DNA of 64,000 nt from Spirochaetota bacterium (lineage in GTDB: Bacteria; Spirochaetota; UBA4802; UB4802): positions 49,511-113,510 of the forward strand of contig JBFLZD010000003.1 in the NCBI GenBank assembly GCA_040756435.1, written 5' to 3'. The notes under the pieces are model-generated. The model saw only the letters and a program-made list of their open reading frames with translations. It was not told the origin of the DNA and ran no database searches. Positions 1 through 9,491 of the stretch are shown here, one piece after another. Position 1 is the stretch's first letter, and each line of letters starts with the position of its first letter. A program made the position numbers and the translations under genes.

Positions 1-1
1 T

Positions 2-334
2 ATCAATTCAATATCAACTGAATTTGATAAAACATTTTTTATTAAAATTAAAAGAAAACCCATATATTTATATTATGGTTATATTATTATGGGTTATGAT
101 TCAGATATAACTGACAGTTATATATTCCATTATTTACCAGCAGGGTGGAAACTTAATATCTCTGATCAAGATAAGGCAATATATATTGGGACAATAAAAT
201 ATACACGTGACGAATTTTTTAGAATAAAAAAAATAGAGGTAATTGATGAATATGATACCATAGCCAAAGAATATGAAGCCAAATTTGGCACCAAATTGCC
301 TTTAAAAAAATCTTTATTGCTGCCAATTGAATAA
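2..334 (+). CDS. C-terminal part of an unrecognised protein (5' end outside window)
   Basis: The frame is open back to the left edge, so this is the last 110 codons of a gene that begins upstream. An internal ATG at 89 has no convincing ribosome-binding site, so I prefer a truncated longer gene. The visible part has alternating aromatic and charged residues and ends in a lysine/leucine-rich tail (ATKLPLKKS-like). It shows no motif I can name. It converges on the next gene, with a bidirectional hairpin terminator between them. Function unknown. Confidence 0.55.
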   Translation: MNSISTEFDKTFFIKIKRKPIYLYYGYIIMGYDSDITDSYIFHYLPAGWKLNISDQDKAIYIGTIKYTRDEFFRIKKIEVIDEYDTIAKEYEAKFGTKLPLKKSLLLPIE

Positions 335-377
335 TCGTTATATAAAAATAAATATTATAAAATTTTCTTCAATCAAA

Positions 378-410
378 AGCACCTCCGGCTAATTACCAGG
401 AGGGGCTTTT
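378..410 (+). terminator. Bidirectional intrinsic terminator between convergent genes
   Basis: A stem AGC-A-CCTCC (378-386) pairs with GGAGG-G-GCT (399-407). It is followed by a T-run on the plus strand and preceded by AAAA, which serves the minus strand. It lies between the stop at 334 and the minus-strand stop at 435, so it can end both transcripts. Confidence 0.75.
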
Positions 411-434
411 TTATTAGTTAGATAATAAATTTTC

Positions 435-2450
435 TTACGGTACAAAATATCCAGCCCATTCTGTACCCTTCTGGCCTTTGTATGAAACATTGACAGTAAG
501 ATCTGACCACCATCCCTTCAATGACTTCATTTTAAACGTTGAATAAATTAATACATAGCGATAATCGTTTGCTTTTTTTATTGCATCATACACTGTTCGT
601 AATCCATCCAATTCACTTGCTTTATAAATTGCGCCACCTGTTTCCTGGGCTATACGCATTAAAATTGGGGATTTTGTTTTTAATGTAAGAATATACACTG
701 GAATAAAATGCGATTTTGCATAATCAATGATAATATCAGCAGAATATGCTTTAAAATCTTGTTCGTTTGCATCACCATCTGTAATGAGTATTACACCACG
801 CCGCGACATTTCAGGCAAGACATCGCTGATTGCAGTATAAAGTGCTTTGCCAATATCACGCCCTTTGCCATAATCAAATGACTTTAATACTTTTAATGCT
901 CTGCGCCTACTCCAATCATACTGATTGGCAACCCAGGTATCATCAGCAAAGTTTATTATTTTTAGTTGATCGTTTTTATGCATTTTTTGCAATATAAACT
1001 CGGCAAGCCATGGCACGTCATTATGATAGTTTTTCAATGTACCTGAACGGTCAACACACATAACCATTGAAGCTGCTGGCATCATGTTTTTTAGATAATC
1101 AGCACTCATATTGGTGATTGTTGCCCCATCTTCAATGATAGTGAAGTTTTCCTTTGTTAATCCATAGATTGGTCTGCCATAACGGTCACGGATATTGCAA
1201 TACACTGCAACAACAGGAAATTTTTTTGCATCAACATTAGTTACTTCTACTTCAATGTTGCTTATCTGTTGCTGAAGAGGTGAAAACATATATATGGCTT
1301 CATTTTTATTGCTACATGTATATACAAACCCATTATCATCCATAACAGCCGAAGTAAGATGATAAAATTTCTTTTTCCCTTCCCAGCTAACAAACCACTG
1401 TGATTGACCTGTTTCAAAGTTATACATAAAAAGGCCTTTTTTTTCATCACTCACAGCCATGAGGTTACCCTGTACAAAGATTCCACGGGGTACAGCAAAC
1501 TCCGATGGTGTAAGGTTCTCAACAAAATTACCTGAATCATCAAAGACAGCTATCCGTTTGTTGTTTGTATCAGTCACATATACGTTTTCATGCCGTACTG
1601 CCACATCAGTTGGTTTATTCAGTTGACCTTCATATTCACCAAATTGTCCAAATGCCAGTATGAATCGTCCATCTAAACCAAACTTTTGAACACGGTGATT
1701 GCCACTGTCCACTACATATAAGGAACTATCGCCGCCAAAACAAACCCCCTCAGGGCCGTTAAACTGGCCTTCCTGATTACCTGTGCTGCCAATTGTTTTA
1801 ACTACTTTGCCATCAGTGTTAATAATAAACACTTTATTATTTGCAAAATCAGTTACAGCCAGAAGTTCCGACTTATAATCTATACCATAGAGCTTACCGT
1901 CAAGATTGTATGTGCGGGTAAAAATGCCTTCACCATTAGGATCAAGCTTTACAAGTTTGCCATTGGAAAAAGATGTGATATACATGTTTTTATCATTATC
2001 AATGGCAATATCAATGGGTGATGAAAAACGGAACCTTCCTAAATCAACAGGTAAATATGAAGCTGTTTCAATAAGTTCAATTGGTTGTACAAACGAGCTG
2101 TACAACGAACCCCTGAAATTAATCATATCAATTTTATTTTGAATAAGAGGATTTTCTTTGGTCATATCAAGCAGGATTTGCCATTGTTGAAGTGCCAGGT
2201 TTGTATACCCTGCCAATTTGTAGGCACGTGCTAAATATTCATTTGCGGTATAGTACTCAGGATACACTTCTAATGCTTTTCTGAAAAATTCAATAGCGGC
2301 AAGATAATGCATTTCATTAAAGTGATACATCCCCTTGGCCACTTCACTTTTGGCTTTCTGGAAAATAGCAACCTGTTTATCTAAGGTTATACCAATGGTT
2401 GGAATGAATGTAATAAGTACTATTAAAACTACTATTATTTTTTTTAGCAC
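435..2450 (-). CDS. Exported TPR / NHL beta-propeller / VWA-domain protein
   Basis: A 671-residue protein if started at the GTG at 2450. That GTG has AGAGGA six bases upstream and places a hydrophobic signal segment (KKIIVVLIVLITF) at the N-terminus; the 28 codons before it look like untranslated leader. Residues about 35-100 resemble tetratricopeptide repeats (AAIEFFRKALEVYPEY). About 140-390 hold NHL-type propeller blades, with PEGVCF...LYVVDSGNHRVQKF and PTDVAV...VYVTDTNNKRI as the clearest. About 460-640 form a von Willebrand factor A domain with a MIDAS-like DRSGT near residue 466 and a later LITDGD. The likely role is protein interaction or scaffolding in the periplasm or at the cell surface; the partner is unknown. 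Neither end links it tightly to uvrA upstream (93-bp gap). Confidence 0.85.
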   Translation of the reverse strand: MLKKIIVVLIVLITFIPTIGITLDKQVAIFQKAKSEVAKGMYHFNEMHYLAAIEFFRKALEVYPEYYTANEYLARAYKLAGYTNLALQQWQILLDMTKENPLIQNKIDMINFRGSLYSSFVQPIELIETASYLPVDLGRFRFSSPIDIAIDNDKNMYITSFSNGKLVKLDPNGEGIFTRTYNLDGKLYGIDYKSELLAVTDFANNKVFIINTDGKVVKTIGSTGNQEGQFNGPEGVCFGGDSSLYVVDSGNHRVQKFGLDGRFILAFGQFGEYEGQLNKPTDVAVRHENVYVTDTNNKRIAVFDDSGNFVENLTPSEFAVPRGIFVQGNLMAVSDEKKGLFMYNFETGQSQWFVSWEGKKKFYHLTSAVMDDNGFVYTCSNKNEAIYMFSPLQQQISNIEVEVTNVDAKKFPVVAVYCNIRDRYGRPIYGLTKENFTIIEDGATITNMSADYLKNMMPAASMVMCVDRSGTLKNYHNDVPWLAEFILQKMHKNDQLKIINFADDTWVANQYDWSRRRALKVLKSFDYGKGRDIGKALYTAISDVLPEMSRRGVILITDGDANEQDFKAYSADIIIDYAKSHFIPVYILTLKTKSPILMRIAQETGGAIYKASELDGLRTVYDAIKKANDYRYVLIYSTFKMKSLKGWWSDLTVNVSYKGQKGTEWAGYFVP

Positions 2451-2543
2451 AGTGTATCCTCTGTAACTGATTATAATATTTTTATAATTATCGGTATAGC
2501 AAGCAATATAATTGCATATTGTCAAATAATGCAATTAATTTAT

Positions 2544-5360
2544 CTATTTGCGGGATAAAATCTGTTTTAAAAATTGTCCTGTATATGAACCTGAAGCCTT
2601 AGCCACATCTTCTGGTGTGCCCTGGGCAATGATACGCCCACCTGCATCACCACCTTCTGGCCCTAAGTCAATGATCCAGTCAGCACATTTTATTACATCT
2701 AAATTATGCTCTATAACAATGACAGTATTGCCCTTTTCAACTAAACTTTGTAATACATCAACAAGCTTTTCCACATCAGCAAAGTGCAATCCAGTAGTTG
2801 GCTCATCAAGGATATACAGTGTGTTGCCTGTAGCGCGTTTTGATAGCTCAGTAGATAGTTTAACCCTTTGTGCCTCACCACCTGACAGTGTTGTTGCAGG
2901 CTGACCCAATTTGATATATCCCAGCCCTACCCGTTTTAATGTTTCAAGCTTAGATTTTATTGATGGGATATTAATAAAAAACTCATAGGCTTCATCAACA
3001 GTCATTTCCAGTACTTCATATATATTTTTCCCTTTATAACGAACTTCCAATGTTTCATGGTTATAGCGTTTACCTTTACATACTTCACAGGTTATATAAA
3101 CGTCGGGTAAAAAATGCATTTCTATCTTTTTAATGCCATCACCCCAGCATGCCTCACATCTGCCTCCTGTTACATTGAATGAAAACCTCCCCGGCTTGTA
3201 CCCTCTAATCTTTGAATCAGGTAAATTTGCAAAAAGCTCACGGATTGGCGTAAAGGTACCGGTATAAGTAGCGGGATTGGAACGTGGTGTTCTTCCAATG
3301 GGTGACTGGTCAACATCTATTACTTTGTCAATATATTCTATCCCTTCTATCTTATTGAATTTACCGGGATAGTCTTTGCTGCGCATCTTCAATGATGCCA
3401 GTGCCTTATATAAAATATCAATTACTAAAGTAGATTTTCCTGAACCGGAAACACCGGTAACACAGGTAAACACCCCTAAAGGGAATGACACATCTATTGA
3501 CTTCAAATTATTTTCTGCCGCACCCCGTATAGTTAAATACTTTTCAGTCTTTCTGCGCCTTGACGGTGTTTTTATATACCTCTTCCCACGTAAATATAAT
3601 CCAGTAATTGATGTTTCATTTTGTTCTATTTCCCGCGGTGTCCCCTGCGCTACCACATAGCCACCATCAAGCCCTGCACCAGGACCCAGGTCAACAACAT
3701 AGTCTGATTCACGGATTGTCTCTTCATCATGTTCAACCACAATCACCGTGTTGCCAATATCACGCAATTCTTTTAATGTATCTAAAAGCTTTTTGTTGTC
3801 ACGCTGATGCAGACCAATGCTTGGCTCATCAAGAATATACAGCACACCCGTTAAACCTGACCCAATCTGCGTGGCAAGCCGTATGCGCTGTGCTTCACCC
3901 CCAGACAATGTCCCTGCCGCACGGTCAAGGGTCAGATAATCAATACCCACATTGGAAAGAAATTGCAAACGTGCTCGTATTTCTTTAAGTATCTGGCGGG
4001 CAATTGTCATTTGAGTTTCAGACATCGACAAGTCATTAAAAAATTTTACTGCTTCTTTAATGGACAGTGCACTAATATCAGCAATATTCTTATCAATAAC
4101 TTTCACTGCTAAGCTTTCAGGCCTTAGTCTTTTGCCGCCACATGCATCACATACTCTATTGCGCATAAAGCCTTCCATCCATTCGCGCATCTCATCAGAT
4201 TGTGTTTCTTTATAACGACGCATTAAATTTGGTATCACACCTTCAAATTCTTTTGTAAATTTATATTGCGCTTCAAATCGCTCAATAGAATAGTCAAATT
4301 TTTTACCATTTGATCCATATAAAACAATATTCTGAATTTGTTTTGGCAGCTTTTTCCACGGCGTATAGGGATCAAACTTAAGATGCCGTGACAGCGTCAG
4401 CACCTGTTCCTGATACCAGTAGCTGGTAGTTTTACCCCATACCGCCAGTGCCCCATCCATCAGTGATTTATCGGGATTGGCAACAATAAGCTCTGGATCA
4501 AACTGCATGATAAATCCAAGGCCATCACAGGTTGGACAGGCACCATATGGACTATTAAAGGAAAACATGCGGGGCGATAGTTCCGGTAATGAAATATCAC
4601 AGTCAGGACAGGTCATTTTGGTGGAAATTAACTGCTCGTTATCATCTATGATTAATATTACCTGACCATCAGCTAATTCAATTGCAGTCTCAATTGAATC
4701 TGATAATCGTGAACGGATATTCTCTTTAAGTACTATCCTGTCAATGATGACCTCAATGGAATGTTTTTTATTTTTATCCATTTTTATTGTATCATCAAGT
4801 GAATACACCTGCCCATCAACTCTGACTCGCGAATACCCTTGCTGCTTGAATTTTTCAAACATATCCTGATACAAACCCTTGCGCCCACGCACAACCGGAG
4901 CAAGTACCTGTATTTTTGTCCCGGCACTATGGGTAAGTACGTTTTCAACAATCTGGTCAATGGTTTGTGAGGTTATGGGTTTTCCGCACTTATAACAGTA
5001 TGGCACTCCAACCCGTGCAAACAGTAAACGCAGGTAATCATGAATTTCGGTTACAGTACCCACTGTTGAACGAGGATTGCGGTGAGTGGTTTTCTGTTCA
5101 ATGGATATTGCAGGTGAAAGCCCTTCAATAAGGTCAACATCAGGTTTTTCCATCTGGCCCAAAAACTGCCTTGCATACGCCGACAACGATTCAACATACC
5201 GTCGTTGCCCTTCAGCATAAATGGTATCAAAAGCTAAAGAGGACTTCCCTGATCCGGAAAGTCCTGTTATAACAACCAGCTTTTCCCGTGGAATGTCAAT
5301 AGAAATGTTTTTTAAATTGTGCTCACGGGCACCTTTGATGCGAATATATTGCTGACTCAT
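2544..5360 (-). CDS. uvrA: Excinuclease ABC subunit A
   Basis: UvrA is the damage-sensing ATPase of nucleotide excision repair and hands DNA to UvrB. At 938 residues it is family-typical. It has two ABC ATPase modules with Walker [10 protein letters not shown] near residue 32 and GVSGSGKST in the second half, two LSGGEAQR signatures, Walker B segments (LYILDEP twice), and zinc-finger CxxC pairs (CPDCD; CEACWGD...CEVCKGK). The ATG at 5360 overlaps the TGA of the upstream acidic protein as ATGA, implying translational coupling. One copy of the dispersed GCGATAGTT motif lies inside the gene (4574-4582), read as PELSPR. Minus-strand cytoplasmic repair gene, complete. Confidence 0.97.
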   Translation of the reverse strand: MSQQYIRIKGAREHNLKNISIDIPREKLVVITGLSGSGKSSLAFDTIYAEGQRRYVESLSAYARQFLGQMEKPDVDLIEGLSPAISIEQKTTHRNPRSTVGTVTEIHDYLRLLFARVGVPYCYKCGKPITSQTIDQIVENVLTHSAGTKIQVLAPVVRGRKGLYQDMFEKFKQQGYSRVRVDGQVYSLDDTIKMDKNKKHSIEVIIDRIVLKENIRSRLSDSIETAIELADGQVILIIDDNEQLISTKMTCPDCDISLPELSPRMFSFNSPYGACPTCDGLGFIMQFDPELIVANPDKSLMDGALAVWGKTTSYWYQEQVLTLSRHLKFDPYTPWKKLPKQIQNIVLYGSNGKKFDYSIERFEAQYKFTKEFEGVIPNLMRRYKETQSDEMREWMEGFMRNRVCDACGGKRLRPESLAVKVIDKNIADISALSIKEAVKFFNDLSMSETQMTIARQILKEIRARLQFLSNVGIDYLTLDRAAGTLSGGEAQRIRLATQIGSGLTGVLYILDEPSIGLHQRDNKKLLDTLKELRDIGNTVIVVEHDEETIRESDYVVDLGPGAGLDGGYVVAQGTPREIEQNETSITGLYLRGKRYIKTPSRRRKTEKYLTIRGAAENNLKSIDVSFPLGVFTCVTGVSGSGKSTLVIDILYKALASLKMRSKDYPGKFNKIEGIEYIDKVIDVDQSPIGRTPRSNPATYTGTFTPIRELFANLPDSKIRGYKPGRFSFNVTGGRCEACWGDGIKKIEMHFLPDVYITCEVCKGKRYNHETLEVRYKGKNIYEVLEMTVDEAYEFFINIPSIKSKLETLKRVGLGYIKLGQPATTLSGGEAQRVKLSTELSKRATGNTLYILDEPTTGLHFADVEKLVDVLQSLVEKGNTVIVIEHNLDVIKCADWIIDLGPEGGDAGGRIIAQGTPEDVAKASGSYTGQFLKQILSRK

Positions 5361-5641
5361 ATCTGTGTAATATTAGTAGAACCACACATCGGACAGATAA
5401 TCTCCAGATCTTCAATATCTTCATCTTTATGTTTTACAATGACATCTTCCCATCGGTAATCGCAATCATCGCAGGCTAAAATCACTGCTATTTGTTTTTC
5501 ATCTTCTTCCACTTCATCTTCTTCTACTAAATCATCTTCAAGCATCTCTTCTTCAAGCATCTCTTCATCATCAAATGTTTCTTCATAGAAATCATCTTCA
5601 TATACTTCATCATCAAATTCTTTTTCAAAATCATTTGGCAT
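5357..5641 (-). CDS. Small acidic protein with C-terminal zinc ribbon, coupled to uvrA
   Basis: A 94-residue protein. About the first 50 residues are strongly acidic (runs of E and D), and the C-terminal third carries CDDCDYRW...CPMCGSTN, two CxxC knuckles typical of a zinc ribbon. GAGGGTG upstream supports the ATG at 5641. Its stop overlaps the uvrA start by four bases, so the two are co-translated. I do not recognise a named family. An acidic tail plus zinc ribbon would suit a nucleic-acid- or protein-binding accessory factor, but that is inference. A perfect 9-bp inverted repeat lies about 130 bp upstream. Confidence 0.75.
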   Translation of the reverse strand: MPNDFEKEFDDEVYEDDFYEETFDDEEMLEEEMLEDDLVEEDEVEEDEKQIAVILACDDCDYRWEDVIVKHKDEDIEDLEIICPMCGSTNITQI

Positions 5642-5771
5642 AATCTACACCCTCGTATACAGATATTATTATGCAAAACACTACTATCAATATATGAATA
5701 CTTTAAAAACTATCTAACAAAATTTTAAAAAAAATACAAAATTTTAAAGTATTTTCTTATTACCCCGCTTA

Positions 5772-5796
5772 TGCACTACAATACAAATGTAGTGCA
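5772..5796. promoter_or_regulatory. Perfect 9-bp inverted repeat upstream of the uvrA operon
   Basis: TGCACTACA (5772-5780), a 7-base spacer, then TGTAGTGCA (5788-5796). It sits between the downstream end of the 5882-6532 gene and the start of the zinc-ribbon/uvrA operon. It lacks a T-tract on either side, so an operator is more likely than a terminator. Whether it is a LexA-type site in this lineage cannot be judged from one copy. Confidence 0.4.
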
Positions 5797-5881
5797 AAAC
5801 AAAGGCAAAAATTTTTAAAAAATTAGCGTAATACCTTTTTGTCAAAAAAGTTAGTATATGCAAAATGGTCAATAAAAAAAG

Positions 5882-6532
5882 TTATTTTTTTATAGATTTT
5901 GGTTTTACCAATTTTGCAGGTGGTTGCTTCATTGTTTTTTGTTCTGGCTCTGATTTTTTCATTTCAATAGCATCAGGCAATGTATCCAACGTGCTCAATA
6001 GTATATCCCACACACCAAAAAAGCCACCTGCTGAAGAATACTCTTTAAATTCCACAGTTAAGGTTTTATTAACAATAAATTCACGAGTAATGTTAAGTAC
6101 AACAGTGCTGTTTTTTATTGTCATTTCACTGAATGCAAGTTGCTTAACAGGTTTGTTATTACAGGATATAACACACAAAGCATCAATGGGTGTTTTTTCA
6201 GGATGATCAAAAGTCACAAAATTTATATGCAGGTAGTATGAACTCTCAGTTAAATTTTCAAAGACAATCCTGGAGCCATATTTTGAAATAAACCAGGCAC
6301 AGTTATCAATAACTGGCTTATCATCGTAATTTACGTTACAATAATATACTTTACCCCAATCGGAAATTTTTTTGTAATCTAACGCTGTTATCCAGTTCCA
6401 TTGTACCAAAAAACTATCCTTTGGAGCAAGCTGGTACACTTTAATTATGGGCGATAGTTCCTGCGAATGGCCATTGCCATATAGCATGGCTGCCAGTAAA
6501 ATCACACTTACTGTAAATATCATGTATCTCAT
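5882..6532 (-). CDS. Secreted protein of unknown function
   Basis: 216 residues from the ATG at 6532. This start gives a clean signal peptide (MRYMIFTVSVILLAAMLYG, cleavage near GHSQ-EL). A longer frame reaching 6610 would run into the dispersed repeat GCTCTGACCC at 6591-6600 and put a basic stretch before the signal peptide, so I reject it. The mature part is rich in beta-prone and aromatic residues and ends in a lysine/proline tail (PPAKLVKPKSIKK). Right after the signal peptide, QELSPI is encoded by a copy of the GCGATAGTT motif (6451-6459). No family recognised. Confidence 0.65.
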   Translation of the reverse strand: MRYMIFTVSVILLAAMLYGNGHSQELSPIIKVYQLAPKDSFLVQWNWITALDYKKISDWGKVYYCNVNYDDKPVIDNCAWFISKYGSRIVFENLTESSYYLHINFVTFDHPEKTPIDALCVISCNNKPVKQLAFSEMTIKNSTVVLNITREFIVNKTLTVEFKEYSSAGGFFGVWDILLSTLDTLPDAIEMKKSEPEQKTMKQPPAKLVKPKSIKK

Positions 6533-6600
6533 CGTCTCAATAATTTCAGACACTTTATACAAGTGCAAGAATTTTTTTCTCTTTTTTAGTGCTCTGACCC

Positions 6601-6830
6601 ATTTGCCCAAAACCCCGTCGCAATGAATACACCGTCATCACAAGACCCGGCAAATTCCTCTCAATACATTCCTTATTTTACTCGAAACACCCGACGAACT
6701 TTTAGTGGATACCGGTCTCCGAGTCCGTGCTAAGCATGCATATCGAGGTGACCGACTTGCACCCTTTATCAATTGAGATGGCTTCCCGAAAAAATCGCGA
6801 TAAATTCAAAATTCGTAGTGATATACATTT
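6601..6830. other. Unexplained GC-richer patch without an intact gene
   Basis: About 230 bp between the secreted protein and the C11 peptidase, visibly richer in G, C and CpG than its flanks and starting exactly beside a GCTCTGACCC repeat. No frame is open across it with a start and ribosome-binding site; short minus-strand frames are interrupted. It has weak internal complementarity (GGTC-A-CC with GG-A-GACC on the minus strand). It could be a decayed foreign fragment or part of a structured RNA; I cannot assign it. The stretch from 6831 to 6968 is AT-rich promoter-like DNA for the peptidase. Confidence 0.3.
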
Positions 6831-6968
6831 TATTCAAATTTTACGCTTCTATTTATTTATAATTTATTAAAATAAAATTGACAAATACAATAATATATTG
6901 AATTATTCCCATTCAATAAACCAACCATTTTTAAAAAAAAATTTAAAAATAAAAAGGAGGATTTTCCC

Positions 6969-8660
6969 ATGAAAAAGCATTTTCTTAATCTCTCAAAGTT
7001 TATGTATCTGTTTTCACTTATTTTAATTTTTATTCTGTCTTCGTGTGGAGGCGGAGGTAGTGATAGTAATGATAAGCCAAGCTGGACAATTATGGTATAC
7101 ATGGCTGCAGATAATGATCTTTCAATGTATACGTACTCCGACCTTAATGAAATGATTAGTAGTATTAACAACGATGGGAATGTCACCATTATTGCTTTAT
7201 GTGACCAAGATGGAAATTCCGATACAAATTTATATAAAATTAAATATTATTCAACCGAGCAATTGTTTGATGCAACCTTGGGAGTTACCTCAAACTCTTC
7301 CGAACTTAATATGGGTGATCCCCAAACATTAAGTAAATTTATTGATTTTTGCAAAAACAACTATCCTGCTGATAATTATGCTCTTGTTCTATGGAATCAT
7401 GGAGGTGGATGGCGCAATAAAATGCCCCAAAAAATTTCTATACAAAATTTAGACAGCATAAAACAATATATTGCAGATAAAAAATTAAAAAGCACTACCA
7501 CTAAAAGTTCATTATCAACCCTTTTGGCAAAAAAAACCACTTTGCCAGTAAAAGCTGTATGCTGGGATGAGACTGATAATAATGACTACCTTACAATGGC
7601 CGAAGTAAAGCAAGCCGTTAGCGGCAAAGGCTTAACGTTAATTGGATTTGATGCTTGCCTTATGGGAATGGTTGAGGTTGCTTATGAGCTAAAAGACTGT
7701 GCACAGTATATGGTTGCCTCAGAAGAAACTATTCCAGGATTTGGCTGGGCGTATGATTATTTATTACAAAAATTTTATGCAAGCTCGCAATCGCCAGTTG
7801 ATTTAGGTAAAGCCATAATTGATGGATATAAAGAATCGTATGAAGAACATGGTGAAGATGGTGTTACGTTATCACTTATAGATTTAAGTAAGATGGATGC
7901 GCTGGCAAATGCCATTGATACGTTTGCCTCATCATTACAAAGCCAGGCTGACAAAAGCATAATAACTGCAGCACGCCACAAAACATTATGTTTTACAGTT
8001 CCTCATTACATTGACCTATACCATTTTGCTCAGAACGCTTCATCATTTACAGGGGCATCTGATGTTATGCATGCAGTGCAGGATGCTGTTGTATACCATA
8101 CATATTTAGATGATTCAGGTGAATATGGTTTTGATAATTCCCATGGTTTATCAATCTATTTTCCAGTTAATAAAGATTATGATTCTGAATATAGTGACTA
8201 CAACACATCAAACATAGATTTTGCACAAAAAAGTTGGGATGAGCATTTAGCAAATTACTTTGTCAATGCAACAAAACATACTATTGAAACATTCCCTAAT
8301 GGTGGTGGTAGTGATACAGATACCTATATTGCTGTATTTTATTACAACAATGGAATATTAAACTACCTGTGGGAAGATGATGATAATGGTACTACTAGTC
8401 TTTATTCTAAAATTAATATACCATTAGCGTCTGGAAGTATATATTATATACTATGTTTGGATATTTGGGGTGATTATGGATATTATTCAATCCTTGTAAA
8501 TCAAAATGGCGGTGGCTTATCATCGTCTACACCATCATCATATGATGTTAATGAACCAGATGATAATTGGGAACAAGCTAAACAAATAATCTATGGTACT
8601 GTTTATGATTATTATTTATCATATAAAGACCTTGATTGGATGTATACAATAATTCCTTAA
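6969..8660 (+). CDS. Clostripain-family (C11) cysteine peptidase lipoprotein
   Basis: 563 residues with an AAGGAGG ribosome-binding site. The N-terminus is a lipoprotein signal ending ILSSC, with the lipidated cysteine at residue 26, followed by a glycine-rich spacer. The C11 peptidase signature is clear: WTIMVYMAADNDL near residue 42, catalytic His in WNHGGG (residue 144) and catalytic Cys in DACLMG (residue 230), then the SEETIPGFGW segment. C-terminal residues about 440-563 look like pre-peptidase C-terminal (PPC-like) beta domains. The last one starts EPDDNWEQA and stops right after DLDWMYTII, where a PPC domain would normally continue, so the C-terminus may be cut short. Expected location is the membrane surface facing periplasm or outside. 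Confidence 0.88.
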   Translation: MKKHFLNLSKFMYLFSLILIFILSSCGGGGSDSNDKPSWTIMVYMAADNDLSMYTYSDLNEMISSINNDGNVTIIALCDQDGNSDTNLYKIKYYSTEQLFDATLGVTSNSSELNMGDPQTLSKFIDFCKNNYPADNYALVLWNHGGGWRNKMPQKISIQNLDSIKQYIADKKLKSTTTKSSLSTLLAKKTTLPVKAVCWDETDNNDYLTMAEVKQAVSGKGLTLIGFDACLMGMVEVAYELKDCAQYMVASEETIPGFGWAYDYLLQKFYASSQSPVDLGKAIIDGYKESYEEHGEDGVTLSLIDLSKMDALANAIDTFASSLQSQADKSIITAARHKTLCFTVPHYIDLYHFAQNASSFTGASDVMHAVQDAVVYHTYLDDSGEYGFDNSHGLSIYFPVNKDYDSEYSDYNTSNIDFAQKSWDEHLANYFVNATKHTIETFPNGGGSDTDTYIAVFYYNNGILNYLWEDDDNGTTSLYSKINIPLASGSIYYILCLDIWGDYGYYSILVNQNGGGLSSSTPSSYDVNEPDDNWEQAKQIIYGTVYDYYLSYKDLDWMYTIIP

Positions 8661-8766
8661 GCTATAAATAATATGAATTTGTAGAAGGACTTAAGCATAA
8701 TTGCCAGTCTTTCTACTCTTAAAATCATTTATTCTATATTGGATAAAAAGAATTGGAGGCTTTAAT

Positions 8767-9315
8767 ATGAAAAATATTATGTATATAATTATACTTATTT
8801 TTATGACATCAACGCTTTATTCCCAGAAACATTTTTTAAAACAAGAATATTCCAATACTAATACTAAAGGGAATATCATTTTTGGCCTTGTTACCAAGAA
8901 GAATGATACATATTATATAACACATAACTGGCGTTCACGATCACTGGTAACATATAAAATTGAAGGGAACACTGCAGAACTTGAAAAATTTGTCAATAAG
9001 CCAGTTTTAGCAAAAGGTAAAATAACACAATCAAATGAAATCCCTAGAAATCGCTTTATACTTGAATCAGTAACTAAAAGCTGGGAATCAGGTAAAAGCA
9101 TCTCATTAAAAGGACACGTTAAAAAAGGTAAAAATCATATTTATTTTATTGAATATCCATTACCAAATGAGCGCTTTATGTATATTGTGACCAGCGATAA
9201 AACAAATTCCATTGAAAAGTTTAATACAAAATTTATTACTGTAAAAGGTATAATCAAGGCAGAAAATAACTGGAACAAAATTTTTCTTGAAATAGAAGAA
9301 ATAGAAGAAAAGTAA
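8767..9315 (+). CDS. Exported protein with two internal repeats, function unknown
   Basis: 182 residues from the ATG at 8767, which has GGAGG seven bases upstream; the longer frame from 8701 lacks a site. A signal peptide (MKNIMYIIILIFMTSTLYSQ) is followed by two similar halves of roughly 70 residues. Each runs from a G-x-V/I strand through a K-rich turn and a basic/aromatic strand to a FV/FI-x-VKGxI segment, suggesting a duplicated small beta domain, possibly OB-like. No family recognised. It follows the C11 peptidase by about 100 bp and could share its transcript; a strong terminator follows. Confidence 0.7.
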   Translation: MKNIMYIIILIFMTSTLYSQKHFLKQEYSNTNTKGNIIFGLVTKKNDTYYITHNWRSRSLVTYKIEGNTAELEKFVNKPVLAKGKITQSNEIPRNRFILESVTKSWESGKSISLKGHVKKGKNHIYFIEYPLPNERFMYIVTSDKTNSIEKFNTKFITVKGIIKAENNWNKIFLEIEEIEEK

Positions 9316-9374
9316 ATTACAAAATTATTGCAGTATTTATTTCTATAATAATGTAAAATCTTGAAATATACCTG

Positions 9375-9410
9375 CCCTGCCGCCTTACCCTTCGGTGGCA
9401 GGGTTGTTTT
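9375..9410 (+). terminator. Intrinsic terminator
   Basis: CCCTGCC (9375-9381) pairs with GGCAGGG (9397-9403), followed by TTGTTTTATTT. It ends the 8767-9315 transcript. A copy of the GCGATAGTT motif in reverse orientation (9470-9478) lies shortly beyond it. Confidence 0.75.
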
Positions 9411-9491
9411 ATTTAGTATTAATAGTTATAAAAAACTGTCCCATTTACCATCAGTTGACCTTTTCCGGTAACTATCGCCCAAAATATTATA

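Noticed and set aside
6451..6459. GCGATAGTT as a promoter or ribosome-binding element
   Set aside because: Copies occur in both orientations and mostly inside coding sequence, with no fixed distance to starts.
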